Part shown: positions 1 through 8,900 of the stretch, one piece after another
How positions within the stretch are numbered: the first letter of the stretch is position 1
Layout of the letters: every line of letters begins with the position of its first letter
Source of the DNA: CAZZNQ01 sp964655775
Lineage (GTDB): Bacteria; Planctomycetota; Brocadiia; SM23-32
Direction of reading: 5' to 3'
NCBI GenBank assembly: GCA_964655775.1
Contig: CAZZNQ010000021.1
Coordinates: 1 to 48,844, forward strand
DNA: 48,844 nucleotides
Program-made: the position numbers and the translations under genes
Notes under the pieces: generated by a model
What the model saw: only the letters and a program-made list of their open reading frames with translations
Databases searched by the model: none
Told to the model about the DNA's origin: nothing

Positions 1-874
1 TGACCGTGGCCCCCTCGCCGACGGTGGTCGGAACCAGGATGCTGGCGTTGGAGTAGATGATCACGTCGTCCTCGATGGTCGGGTGGCGCTTGTAGCCGCG
101 CAGCAAACGACCGTCTTCGTCCTTGCGAAAGCGGTACCCGCCCAGGGTCACGCCCTGGTACATGCGCACGTTGCTGCCGATCTCGGTCGTCTCGCCGATC
201 ACCACGCCGGTCCCGTGATCGATGAAGAAGCTGCGCCCGATGGTCGCCGCCGGATGGATGTCGATACCCGTAATCCGATGGGCGTACTCCGTCATTATCC
301 GCGGCAGCCATTTCACTCCCAGACGGTGCAGGGCATGGGCGATGCGGTAGATGAGCACCGCGCGGAAGCCCGGATAGCAGAAGATCACCTCGTCAAAGCC
401 GGTCGCGGCGGGGTCGCCCTGGTAGGCGGCCCGGATGTCGTCGTCCAGGTGGTCCAGCAGATCCGGAAGGCCCTGCATCAGGCGCAGCGCCTGGTAGCAG
501 CCCTTGTCCTCGCACTCGCGCTGCGATTCACGGGCGGAACCGTGCCTCTCGTGCAGCAGGCAGCGGGTTATCTCGCGCGCCAGCAGGGAGTGGGCATTGT
601 TGAGGGTCTCGCCCAGGTGGTACTGCAGGTTCGACGGATCCAGCGCCTTTCTGCCGAAGTAGCCGGGGAACAGCACCTCCGAGATGAGCGCCAGGATCTG
701 GACGACAGCCTGCTGGTTGGGCAGCGGGAAGTGGCAGACGTGCTGCGCCGTGTCGTTGGTGCTGAGCCGCTCCCGCAGCAGATCGACGATCTGCGGGAGC
801 TTCGTCTTGTGATCGCAAGGGCAGAACAGGTCGTCCGCCGGCCCTCGGCCTATCTCGCCGAACTCGTCCTGCAT
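1..874 (-). CDS. cysE: Serine O-acetyltransferase, C-terminus cut by window edge
   Basis: Makes O-acetylserine from serine and acetyl-CoA, the first committed step of cysteine synthesis in the cytoplasm. At least 291 residues are present. The N-terminal ~190 residues are helical and include LPQIVDLLRERL. A left-handed beta-helix with hexapeptide repeats follows, containing IDHGTGVVIGET (about residues 217-228), YQGVTLGG and KRHPTIEDDVII. These are hallmarks of the CysE/EpsC family, and the long N-terminus and the RHPTIED segment favour the EpsC type. The ATG at 874 is chosen because an in-frame stop lies 8 codons upstream and an AGGAG box sits about 9 bases before it. The gene is divergent from the nrd operon, with no cysteine-pathway neighbour visible. 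The family call is firm; the C-terminal tail cannot be judged. Confidence 0.93.
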   Translation of the reverse strand, partial: MQDEFGEIGRGPADDLFCPCDHKTKLPQIVDLLRERLSTNDTAQHVCHFPLPNQQAVVQILALISEVLFPGYFGRKALDPSNLQYHLGETLNNAHSLLAREITRCLLHERHGSARESQRECEDKGCYQALRLMQGLPDLLDHLDDDIRAAYQGDPAATGFDEVIFCYPGFRAVLIYRIAHALHRLGVKWLPRIMTEYAHRITGIDIHPAATIGRSFFIDHGTGVVIGETTEIGSNVRMYQGVTLGGYRFRKDEDGRLLRGYKRHPTIEDDVIIYSNASILVPTTVGEGATV

Positions 875-925
875 GAACGCGGTCTCCTGAGCGTGTCATA
901 GCGTGAATGCGGAGCGCGACCACAT

Positions 926-954
926 ATTCTCTGCCTCGGCCCGACGAAAATCAA
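926..954 (-). promoter_or_regulatory. Candidate sigma70 promoter for cysE
   Basis: On the minus strand, TTGATT (954-949) is followed after 17 bases by GAGAAT (931-926). Each hexamer matches the consensus at 4 of 6 positions. It lies about 50 bases upstream of the cysE start. It is only a weak match, inferred from spacing and orientation. Confidence 0.35.
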
Positions 955-1084
955 ATCCGGTCGGGGCCGTGACCTTTCGGGCACGGGCTGGAACAACGCG
1001 CGCAACAATCTATTCCCTTGTATCGTTGACATGCGGGGCTCCTCTAAGCGATCTTCCATAACTCCACTGTTCGGCTTGCAGCAA

Positions 1085-1143
1085 CGCGGTCGAGACGGCC
1101 GCGCTACCCCCGCAATGGGTAGAGCGGGGCGTCTCGCCCCGCT
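1085..1143. repeat. Three adjacent perfect inverted repeats
   Basis: Three hairpins follow one another directly: CGCGG (1085-1089) with CCGCG (1099-1103); CTACCC (1104-1109) with GGGTAG (1117-1122); and AGCGGGGCG (1123-1131) with CGCCCCGCT (1135-1143, 3-base loop). The compact compound structure with no T-tract looks more like a dispersed intergenic repeat element or a structured RNA than a rho-independent terminator. No second copy of the whole unit was seen in this window. Confidence 0.55.
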
Positions 1144-1401
1144 GCGTCGATGAAGCAGAACCGGTGAAGACTAATGTGCGCCCTCTTAGTTATTCTCAAA
1201 ATGAAAGTAATGGAGCACAACGGCCAGGTTTCTTCTGTCCGTTTCCGGGCGCAGATGCGAGAAAACCCGCCGAATTCATCCGGTGATCACGAGATGCCGG
1301 CCGTACCGTATCTGGTTTCCTGCAGTCGGTATGCGACAGAGGATGGCAGCGTACTGAGACGACAATCTCTCCGCAGCTCATGAAACACTAACTTTTTGGC
1401 C

Positions 1402-1434
1402 TTGACTCACTACATATGGTAAGATATTATATGT
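1402..1434 (+). promoter_or_regulatory. nrd operon promoter with an operator-like inverted repeat
   Basis: TTGACT (1402-1407), a 17-base spacer and TATTAT (1425-1430) form a near-consensus sigma70 promoter about 110 bases upstream of nrdR. A perfect inverted repeat, ACATAT (1412-1417) and ATATGT (1429-1434), fills the spacer and overlaps the -10, so a protein bound there would block RNA polymerase. NrdR is known to bind AT-rich palindromic boxes at nrd promoters, which makes autoregulation plausible. This repeat does not match the usual NrdR-box consensus well, so the identity of the binder is inferred. The leader also has a small hairpin, CCCGTC (1486-1491) with GACGGG (1495-1500). Confidence 0.7.
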
Positions 1435-1541
1435 CGCTACTCAAGATGTAGCATAGGGGCGGGAAGCGCCTCGGTGTGACGTAAACCCGTCTGAGACGGG
1501 CATTTGGCAAAGGAATCGGGCCTTTCGGGAGGCGAGAAGCT

Positions 1542-2009
1542 ATGCGGTGTCCCTACTGCAAAGAGGACGACGACCGGGTGGTGAACTCCCGACCCACCGC
1601 GGACGGCACATGCGTGAAGCGCCGACGCGAGTGCAACGCCTGTGGCCGACGCTACACCACCTACGAACGCATCGAGGAGAGCGTGCTGCGGGTCGTGAAG
1701 AAGGACGGGGGGCGGGAGGATTTCTCCCACAAGAAGCTTCTGGACGGCCTGCTGAAGGCATGCTACAAGCGCCCCGTACCCGTCGAACGTCTCCAGCAGC
1801 TTGTGGACGAAGTGGAGCGCGAGGTGCATCAGAACTACGAGGGCGAAGTGCCCTCCTCGCAGTTGGGCGAACTGGTCACCCGAAAGCTTCGCGAACTGGA
1901 CCAGGTCGCCTACATCCGGTTCGCCTCCGTATACAGGGAATTCAAGGACGTAACCGATTTCGTTGAAGAAGCCGACCTCATGCTGAAGGACGGCGGACGG
2001 AAGAAATGA
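1542..2009 (+). CDS. nrdR: Transcriptional repressor NrdR
   Basis: 155 residues, the normal family length. It represses ribonucleotide reductase genes and senses ATP/dATP. An N-terminal zinc ribbon (Cys3, Cys6, Cys31, Cys34) begins with the family signature MRCPYC and contains RRRECNACGRRYTTYER. An ATP-cone domain follows from about residue 48, and YIRFASVYREFKD lies near residue 125, as in other NrdR proteins. The ATG at 1542 has GGGAGG 9 bases upstream. It is the first gene of a four-gene operon, 30 bases ahead of nrdD. That placement supports control of the class III reductase in the same transcript, with feedback on its own promoter. Confidence 0.96.
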   Translation: MRCPYCKEDDDRVVNSRPTADGTCVKRRRECNACGRRYTTYERIEESVLRVVKKDGGREDFSHKKLLDGLLKACYKRPVPVERLQQLVDEVEREVHQNYEGEVPSSQLGELVTRKLRELDQVAYIRFASVYREFKDVTDFVEEADLMLKDGGRKK

Positions 2010-2039
2010 GCGACTCAGGCAGAACCCGGAGGATACGCA

Positions 2040-4469
2040 ATGTCGGTTGAGCTTAACGCAGACGAGCGGCAGGGCAGCGAGAGCCTGGTGGGCCAGGTGC
2101 GCAAGCGGGACGGCCGCCTTGTGCCTTTCGACAGGATGAAGATCCAGAATGCCATCTTCAAGGCCGCGCAGGCCGTGGGTGGCGATGACCAGGTTCTGGC
2201 CGAAGAGCTGGCAGCCATGGTCACCATGCTGCTGGAACGCGACTTCGAGGACGTAGCGCCCACCATCGAAGAGATCCAGGACATTGTCGAGAAGGTCCTC
2301 ATCGAGACCGGCCACGCGAAAACGGCCAAGGCATACATCCTCTACCGCGACCGACGCGCGCGCATCCGCCAGTCCCTGCAGGTCCGCAAGCCCACCCACA
2401 AGCAGGACAACTCCACCGACATCGCCCTGCTGGTGAACACCGAAAGCGAGGACGAGCTTTACGAGTGGGACAAGATCAAGATCGCCCGGGCCCTGGAGGT
2501 AGAGGCCGACCTGGCGCCCGACCTGGCCCGTGAGATCGCCTCGCAGGTGGAGCGCCGCGTGATGGCAAGCGGCCTTACCCGAATCAGCACCTCCCTGATA
2601 CGCGAACTGGTGGACAACGAGCTCTTCGAGCGCGGGCTGACCGCCCGCCTGCACCGCCAGGCCGTGATCGGTCTGCCCCGCTACGACCTGGAACAACTCA
2701 TCCACAGCAAGAGCAAAGAAAACGCCAACATCGCCCAGAACAACCCCGAGGCGATCAACCTCGCCATCGCCGAGCACACGCTCAAGCAGTATGCCCTGAG
2801 CAACGTGTTCAGCGAGGAGGTGGCCGAGGCCCACATGCTCGGGAAGATACACATCCACGACCTGGGTTACCCCACCCGAGTCTACTGCTCCAGCCATTCG
2901 CTGGAGTACCTGAAGAAGTACGGACTGGACCTGCAGAACCTGGACACCTCCAGCGCCCCGGCACGCCACGCCCGAACCCTCACCGGGCATCTGAACACTT
3001 TCCTGGCCTCCATGCAGGCGTACTACGCCGGCGCGCTCGGGGTGGCGTACATCAACATCATGTACGCCCCTTTCCTGGAAGGGAAGTCCTACGACGAGAT
3101 GCTCCAGGAAGCCCAGCACCTGATCTTCAGTTCCTCGCAGAACGCCTTCAGCCGCGGCGGACAGACGCTGTTCCTCGACTTTAACGTGCACACGGGAGTG
3201 CCCCGATACCTGAAGAACGTGCCCGCTATCGGACCGGGCGGCGAGTACACCGGACGGACTTACGGCGATTACGAGCGAACGGCCCAGCGCTTCTGCAAGG
3301 CCCTGCTGGACGTGTGGCGGGCCGGCGACCAGTACGGCAACCTGTTCGCCTTCCCCAAGTGTGACCTGCACATCAGCCAGGACACCCTCACCGATCCGGC
3401 TCAGAAGGACATTCTGGAGTACGCCTGCCAGGTCGCCAGCGAGAACGGAGTGCCCTACTTCATCTTCGACCGCGACGAGGTGACCCTCAGCGCCTGCTGC
3501 CGGCTGCGCACCACCATCCAGGACGATTACATGATCCGGCACCCGGAAAGCATGCGCTTCTGCGGGTTCCAGAACATCACCATAAACCTGCCCCAGGCCG
3601 CCTACCGCGCGGGCCGGGGCAACCTGAAGGACCTCTACGAAGAAGTGGACCGGATGATCGATCTGGCCCTGAAGGCCCACCTGCAGAAGAAGCAGTTCAT
3701 CGGCGGCCTGATGACCGATCCCAGCAAGCCCCTCTGGCAGATCGGCAAGACGGCGGCGGACGGCCGACCCTACGTCGACCTGAAGAAAGCCACCTACATC
3801 ATCGGGCTGATCGGGCTGAACGAGTGCATGCAGCACGTAACGGGCAGGGAACTGCACGAGGACGCAGACGCGGTGCGCAAAGGGTTGCACCTGGTGCGCC
3901 ACATGCAGTTCCGCGCACGGGAACTGGGCGCAAAGCACGGCATCCGCATCGCACTGGAGGAGTCGCCCGCCGAGAGCGCGGCCAGGCGACTGGCCAAGGT
4001 GGACGTGCGTCGTTTCCCCGAAGCGCGGCACGTGGTGCGCGGCGATCTGGGCTCGGACGAGATGTACTATACCAATAGCATCCATATCCGGGCGGACGCC
4101 CCGGTGGACCTGATCACCAGGATCCGCACCCAGAGCAAGTTCCACCGCGCCATCGAGAGCGGCGCTATCATCCACGCCTTCGTCGGCGAGGAACGGCCGC
4201 CCGCAGCCAGCATCATGGCGCTGGTGGAGAAGACGTATCTCAACACCCAGGCGGCTCAGCTCACGATCAGCCCCGAGTTCACCATCTGCAACGACTGCCA
4301 CCGCTCCACCCCCGGCCTGCACGAGCTGTGCGGCCACTGCGATGGCACGGATGTCTACGGGATGACGCGCGTGGTCGGCTACTTCAGCCGCATCCATAAC
4401 TGGAACAAGTCGAAGATCGGCGAACTGGCGGACCGCCATGCCGGCAACTACAGCGTAGCCCTCACATGA
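2040..4469 (+). CDS. nrdD: Anaerobic (class III) ribonucleoside-triphosphate reductase
   Basis: Oxygen-sensitive glycyl-radical enzyme that reduces ribonucleoside triphosphates to deoxy forms; 809 residues. Residues 18-108 are an ATP-cone (VRKRDGRLVPFDRMKI, AYILYRDR). Residues 140-215 look like a second, cone-like repeat (EWDKIKIARAL, LIRELVDNELFERG). The catalytic barrel includes VYCSSHSLEYL, CCRL (Cys486, Cys487) and QNITINLP. The end carries a zinc site (Cys750, Cys753, Cys764, Cys767) and the radical motif RVVGYFS, with Gly780 as the predicted radical residue. The blocks around HSLEYLKKYGL, CCRL and NITINLP resemble, from memory, archaeal-type NrdD more than E. coli NrdD. The downstream redoxin and activase genes fit this assignment. 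Confidence 0.95.
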   Translation: MSVELNADERQGSESLVGQVRKRDGRLVPFDRMKIQNAIFKAAQAVGGDDQVLAEELAAMVTMLLERDFEDVAPTIEEIQDIVEKVLIETGHAKTAKAYILYRDRRARIRQSLQVRKPTHKQDNSTDIALLVNTESEDELYEWDKIKIARALEVEADLAPDLAREIASQVERRVMASGLTRISTSLIRELVDNELFERGLTARLHRQAVIGLPRYDLEQLIHSKSKENANIAQNNPEAINLAIAEHTLKQYALSNVFSEEVAEAHMLGKIHIHDLGYPTRVYCSSHSLEYLKKYGLDLQNLDTSSAPARHARTLTGHLNTFLASMQAYYAGALGVAYINIMYAPFLEGKSYDEMLQEAQHLIFSSSQNAFSRGGQTLFLDFNVHTGVPRYLKNVPAIGPGGEYTGRTYGDYERTAQRFCKALLDVWRAGDQYGNLFAFPKCDLHISQDTLTDPAQKDILEYACQVASENGVPYFIFDRDEVTLSACCRLRTTIQDDYMIRHPESMRFCGFQNITINLPQAAYRAGRGNLKDLYEEVDRMIDLALKAHLQKKQFIGGLMTDPSKPLWQIGKTAADGRPYVDLKKATYIIGLIGLNECMQHVTGRELHEDADAVRKGLHLVRHMQFRARELGAKHGIRIALEESPAESAARRLAKVDVRRFPEARHVVRGDLGSDEMYYTNSIHIRADAPVDLITRIRTQSKFHRAIESGAIIHAFVGEERPPAASIMALVEKTYLNTQAAQLTISPEFTICNDCHRSTPGLHELCGHCDGTDVYGMTRVVGYFSRIHNWNKSKIGELADRHAGNYSVALT

Positions 4470-4506
4470 CCCCCAAGGACCGTATACCGCGAGGAGACAT
4501 TCTCAG

Positions 4507-4776
4507 ATGATCATCGAGATCTACGGTAAGCAGGACTGCACGCTCTGCGATAGCGCCAAGAAGAAGGTTGCACACTTCCTCAAGCTCTGGGAGATGGCCG
4601 AAGACGTGACGGTCGTCTTCCAGGACATGGGCACGGAGGACGGCGCGGCGGAGGGCGACTTCTTCGATGTGTTCGACATTCCCTCCGTGCTGCTGAAAGA
4701 TGACGACCGGGTCGTCGGCCGGTGGAACGGACAGGCGCCGCCAAGCGACGAACTACAGCGAGCACTAACGGCCTGA
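4507..4776 (+). CDS. Small glutaredoxin/thioredoxin-fold protein (NrdH-like redoxin)
   Basis: An 89-residue cytoplasmic protein with no signal peptide. It begins MIIEIYGKQDCTLC, a beta strand leading into a CxxC active site (Cys11, Cys14), and has the cis-proline segment DIPSVLL later on, so the thioredoxin fold is clear. It lies 37 bases after nrdD and 53 bases before the activase gene. The likely role is electron donor to NrdD, by analogy with redoxin-dependent class III reductases that do not use formate. That role is inferred from position and fold. It could also be a general glutaredoxin-like reductant. Confidence 0.82.
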   Translation: MIIEIYGKQDCTLCDSAKKKVAHFLKLWEMAEDVTVVFQDMGTEDGAAEGDFFDVFDIPSVLLKDDDRVVGRWNGQAPPSDELQRALTA

Positions 4777-4829
4777 ACGAATGCGGGAGGGGCGCTTACC
4801 CCCCACACCTTTCTCAGCGGAGCGAATCC

Positions 4830-5567
4830 ATGGAGATCAAGGGTTTCATCGAGAACAGCCTGCTCGAATGGGAGGGGAAGATCGCGTCCATCGTCTTCCT
4901 GCCCGGATGCAACCTGCGCTGCCGCTACTGCCACGCCGCACACCTGGTTCTGCAGCCGGATGAACTGGAGACCGTCCCGCGGCCGAACGTGCTGGACCGC
5001 ATGCGTCAGCACACCGGCTGGCTGGATGGTGTATGCATCACGGGCGGCGAGCCCACGCTGCACGGAGAGGAACTGGTGGGGCTGGTCCGCGCAATCCGCG
5101 ATCTGGGTCTGCAGGTGATGCTCGAAACCAACGGCACACGGCCCGAGATCATAGAGGGCCTGTTTGCCGAGGATCTGCTCGACGCGATCGCCATGGACTT
5201 CAAGGCCCCCCTCACACCCGAGGACTACAGGCGGATCACCGGGGCAGATGTCGACGTGGACGACGTGCGGCAGTCCATCGAGACGATCAAGGCCCAGGGA
5301 ATCCAGCACGAGTTCCGCATCACGCTGGTGCCGGGGCTCATCGGCCGTCCGGAGCTCGTGCACATGGCGCCGGTGCTCAACGGCGCGCAGCAGGTTGCCC
5401 TGCAGAACTTCAAGCCCGACTTCTGCATGAGCCTGGCGCTGCGGGACGTGGCGCCGTACGCTTCGGAAGATCTGGACGAATTCGTCTCCATCTTCGAGCC
5501 AATGGTGGAAAGGGTGGTTGTGCGGGGCCGGTCGCAGGCCGCCATGGCCCGCAGCCGGGCCGGCTAG
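4830..5567 (+). CDS. nrdG: Anaerobic reductase activating protein (radical SAM)
   Basis: A 245-residue radical SAM protein. Its CxxxCxxC motif (Cys27, Cys31, Cys34 in GCNLRCRYC) binds a [4Fe-4S] cluster, and ITGGEPTLH is the GGEP SAM-binding motif. It most resembles the longer NrdG2-type activases that install the glycyl radical on NrdD. The ATG at 4830 is chosen because the conserved MEIKGFIENS start lies there. An upstream in-frame extension to 4722 overlaps the redoxin gene and has no homologous character. It ends the nrd operon. Activation of the NrdD encoded two genes upstream is inferred from synteny and family. Confidence 0.9.
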   Translation: MEIKGFIENSLLEWEGKIASIVFLPGCNLRCRYCHAAHLVLQPDELETVPRPNVLDRMRQHTGWLDGVCITGGEPTLHGEELVGLVRAIRDLGLQVMLETNGTRPEIIEGLFAEDLLDAIAMDFKAPLTPEDYRRITGADVDVDDVRQSIETIKAQGIQHEFRITLVPGLIGRPELVHMAPVLNGAQQVALQNFKPDFCMSLALRDVAPYASEDLDEFVSIFEPMVERVVVRGRSQAAMARSRAG

Positions 5568-5975
5568 AGGCCCCCTTCAGCGACATCACCCGCCGCGATC
5601 CGGAGCCCTTTTTCTGCCTATCGATCCCGGTGGACGGCCGCTTGCCGTCTGAACGCATCCCCTCGCTCAGCACCATCCGCATAGACGTAAGACATTGCCT
5701 CATCAGGTTTTACGCTCTCTCACTCTGGTGTTTCACCTCTCCCGGCTTGATCCGCCGTAAACTCTCCCCTTCAGCACGGCGTCCGGCGTGCATTTGCCCA
5801 CGAGACTGCGTTAGAATCCCGGTTCACAGGTTTGCCGTTCTGGGAACGCACTGCGCGGCAGGCCGCAGGGGGGCGTGGCCTCCCGATACTCGCATGGAAT
5901 ACTCGATATGACCGCAAAGCAGGAACCGCCCGAGCAAGGGGCTGCCTGGACGGAAGATGCCTGGAGGCGCGCCGC
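5568..5975. other. Intergenic region upstream of smc
   Basis: 408 bases with no recognisable gene, RNA or clear terminator. A TAGAAT hexamer near 5812 could be a -10 but lacks a good -35. A 23-codon reading frame (5908-5979, ATG to TGA) overlaps the smc GTG start and could couple translation, but it has no good ribosome-binding site and is not called as a gene. Confidence 0.5.
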
Positions 5976-8900
5976 GTGAAGCTGAGGAAGCTGGAGCTCT
6001 ACGGATTCAAGTCCTTCGCGGACAAGACCGTCTTCGAGTTCGAGGACAACCTTTCCGCCCTGGTGGGCCCGAACGGTTCCGGCAAGAGCAACGTCGTCGA
6101 CGCCATCAAATGGGTGCTGGGGGAAAGAAGCGCCCAGAAACTGCGCGGCACCGAGATGACCAACGTCATCTTCAGCGGCAGCGTGAACCGCAAACCGCTC
6201 GACTATGCCGAGGTGAAGCTGTCCATCGACAACGCAGACCGCTGGCTCCAAATTGACTGCGACGACGTGGTCATCGGCCGGCGAGTCGACCGCTCCGGGC
6301 AAAGCGACTACTTCCTGAACGGCAACATCTGCCGCCTGAAGGACATTCGGGAGCTGCTCATGGACACCGGCATGGGCAACAGCTCCTACAGCTTCATCGA
6401 ACAGGGCCAGATCGACAGCATCCTCCGGTCCAGCCCGACCGAGCGCCGCGCCATCTTCGAAGAGGCGGCCGGCATCAACCGGTTCCTGGACCAGAAACGC
6501 GATGCCGAACGCAAACTCGAACGCGTCGGCGTGAATCTAGCTCGCGTCAGCGACATCCTCGAAGAGGTGCAGCGTCAGCTCCGGAGCGTGAAATACCAGG
6601 CGGGACGCGCCCGCACCTACAAGCAGCACACGGAGCGACTGCAGAGGCTGCGGCTCGCCTCGGGACTCCACACGCACCGGGAACTTTGCCAGCGCGCCGA
6701 GGAGAACGCCGTCAGGGTCGAGGAAACCCGGGCCGAGGAGGCGCGGCTCGGCGAGGCGCACGCCCGGCAGGAGTCCGAACTGGAGGCGGCCCGCGAGCGG
6801 CTGGGCGCCCTGCAGGCGCGGCTCGGCGAAGCACGCCAGACGCTCACGCGCGTGGAGGCGCGCCTCGAAGGTCTGAGCCACGAAACGGAACTGAACCGCA
6901 AGCACCTGTCCGAGCTGGACCAGCGGCTGGGCACCGTGCAGGCCCGGCGGCAGGCCCTGGACGACAGTGTGGACGAGCTGAAGCGCGAGGTGGACGAGGC
7001 CGCGGAGCAGCTAAAAGCCACCGCCGAGGAACTGGACTCGAAGAAGAAGCGTTACGAGGAGGCCCGTCGAGAGATAGACGCGGCGCGCCTGGCCGCCGAC
7101 CAGGCCGAGGATGCGCTTGAGGACCGGAAGGCCACCGTCTTCGACCTGTTCCAGCGCGAGTCGCAGCTGAGCAATCAGGTTGAGCTGCTGAGCGCCCAGA
7201 AGAGCTCCCTGCTGGCCCGGCAGGAGAGGACGGCGTCGCGCACCGATGAACTCGCGCAGCAGATCGACCGCGTCGAAGCCGAGAAAGACGAAGCCGGGAA
7301 GCGATGCGACGAGCTGGCCGGGGAACGCGACCAACTAGCCGCTCGCGTGCAGGACGTGGGCACCATGCTCGCCGAGGACCGGGCGCTGGCGGAAGAGATG
7401 GCCGCGCGGATATCGGCCACGCAGTCGGAACTCAGCGGCATGCTCGCGCGTCGCGAGATGATCGAGGACATGGAGGCGCGTGCCGAGGGCGTTCGCTCCG
7501 GCGCGAAGAAGCTGCTCGAGGTCGGGCTCCCGGGCACGGTCGGGCTGGTGGCCGATGTCCTGGAAGCCCCACTCGACATCGCCCCCGCCGTGGAGGCGGC
7601 CCTGAGCGAGAGCGTGCAGGCCGTCATCTTTGAGACGGCGGAGCAGGCCCGCCGCGCGATGGCGCTGCTCGCCGAGGAGAAGGCAGGGAGAGCGGACCTC
7701 ATCGTGCTGGAGCTGCTGCGCCCAGTGGAGCTCCTGCCGGTGCCCGCCGGCTCGGACGGCCGGCTCTCGGAACTCGTGTCGGCCGCGCCGGAAGCAGCTG
7801 AGGTCTCGCGCCGTCTGCTGGGCAACGCCTTCCTGACGTCCACCTGCGACGCCGCCGCACCGGCAGACGTGCCCGGCCGCTGTCGCCTTGTCACGCGTAC
7901 GGGAGAGGTCTACCACAGCGACGGACTCTGGTCCGGCGGCGTGCCGGACACGCCCAACTTGATTACGCGCCACAGCGAACTTGCCGAGCTGGAGCAGGAG
8001 ATCGAAGAGAACCGCGCTCTGCTCTCTGACCTCACGGCACAACGCGACTCGCACCTGAGCCACGCCGAAGAACTGGAAGAACAGCGCGAGGCGTTGAGGG
8101 CGCGCTCCCAGAGCGTTCAGCAGGACATCGCTGACGTCGGCGGACACCAGCAGGCTCTTAAGAGCCGGGCCGAGCAGTTGCGCCAGGACGAGCATCACGC
8201 CCGCGCCGAGCAGGACGCCATCCGCCAGGACCTGGAACGCACCGAGAAGGAAGCAGCCGCCCTCACCGAACGCGTCGAGAGCGCCCGCCGGGATAAGGCG
8301 CTGGCTCAGGAGGAGGTCCAGGCACAGCAGAGCCGGTTGAGGGAGCTGCAACACCGCCGCAACGCCCTGAACGAAGAACTCAGCACCATCAACGGCGAAC
8401 TGGCCGCCTCGCGGGAGCAGCACCGCAACGCGGAGTCGCTGCTTCAACGGTTGGGCCACGAGATCCGCGAGAAAGAGGCCGAGCGCGCCGCGCTCGACCG
8501 GGAACAGGAGGAGGCGCTCCACCGGCAGGCGGAAGCCCGGCAGGCGCTGGAAGCCGCCACCCGCGAGAAGAAAGTCCTGGAGGAACGCAGAGCCGCCTCC
8601 CAAGCCGCGCTCGCCGAGCACACAGAGGGCGTCGGCGCCCTGCGCGAGGACATGGATCGGCGCACGGCCGAACTCCACGCCTTAGGTGAACGTCGGCAAG
8701 GCGTTGGGGAGCAACTCCAGAAACTGCGCCTGGTCGAGCAGGAAACGAGCATCAAGATCGAGGACCTGACCGACCGCACCGCCGAGGACTGCGGCGTGCA
8801 GATCGCCGCCCTCGAACTTCCGCCGGAACAGTGGCTCGAAACGCCGCTGTTCAGCAACAAGCTCATTCGGGAATACACCGATCAGCCGGACGAACCGGAA

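Larger units (their letters stand above)
875..1541. other. Divergent intergenic region, cysE to nrdR
   Basis: 667 bases without a convincing gene. It holds the candidate cysE promoter on the left, a compound hairpin at 1085-1143, and the nrd promoter with its leader on the right. Short open frames around 1174-1383 on both strands have no recognisable domain and no good ribosome-binding site, so they are not called. Confidence 0.6.

Noticed and set aside
1174..1383. Small frames on both strands between cysE and nrdR
   Set aside because: No domain, no ribosome-binding site, and they overlap each other in opposite directions.
1435..1541. Possible riboswitch (cobalamin or cyclic-dinucleotide type) in the nrdR leader
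   Set aside because: Only one short hairpin is clear; the conserved cores of known riboswitch classes could not be matched.
1437..4439. A 1000-codon open frame on the minus strand opposite nrdR and nrdD
   Set aside because: Low-complexity Val/Ala/Leu/Gly/His-rich translation with no domain, lying exactly antisense to strongly identified genes; typical of GC-rich codon bias.
5908..5979. 23-codon leader frame overlapping the smc start
   Set aside because: No good ribosome-binding site and no recognisable peptide; chance occurrence is likely.
7335..8678. Long minus-strand open frame inside smc
   Set aside because: Antisense to the SMC coiled coil; no domain and no ribosome-binding site.
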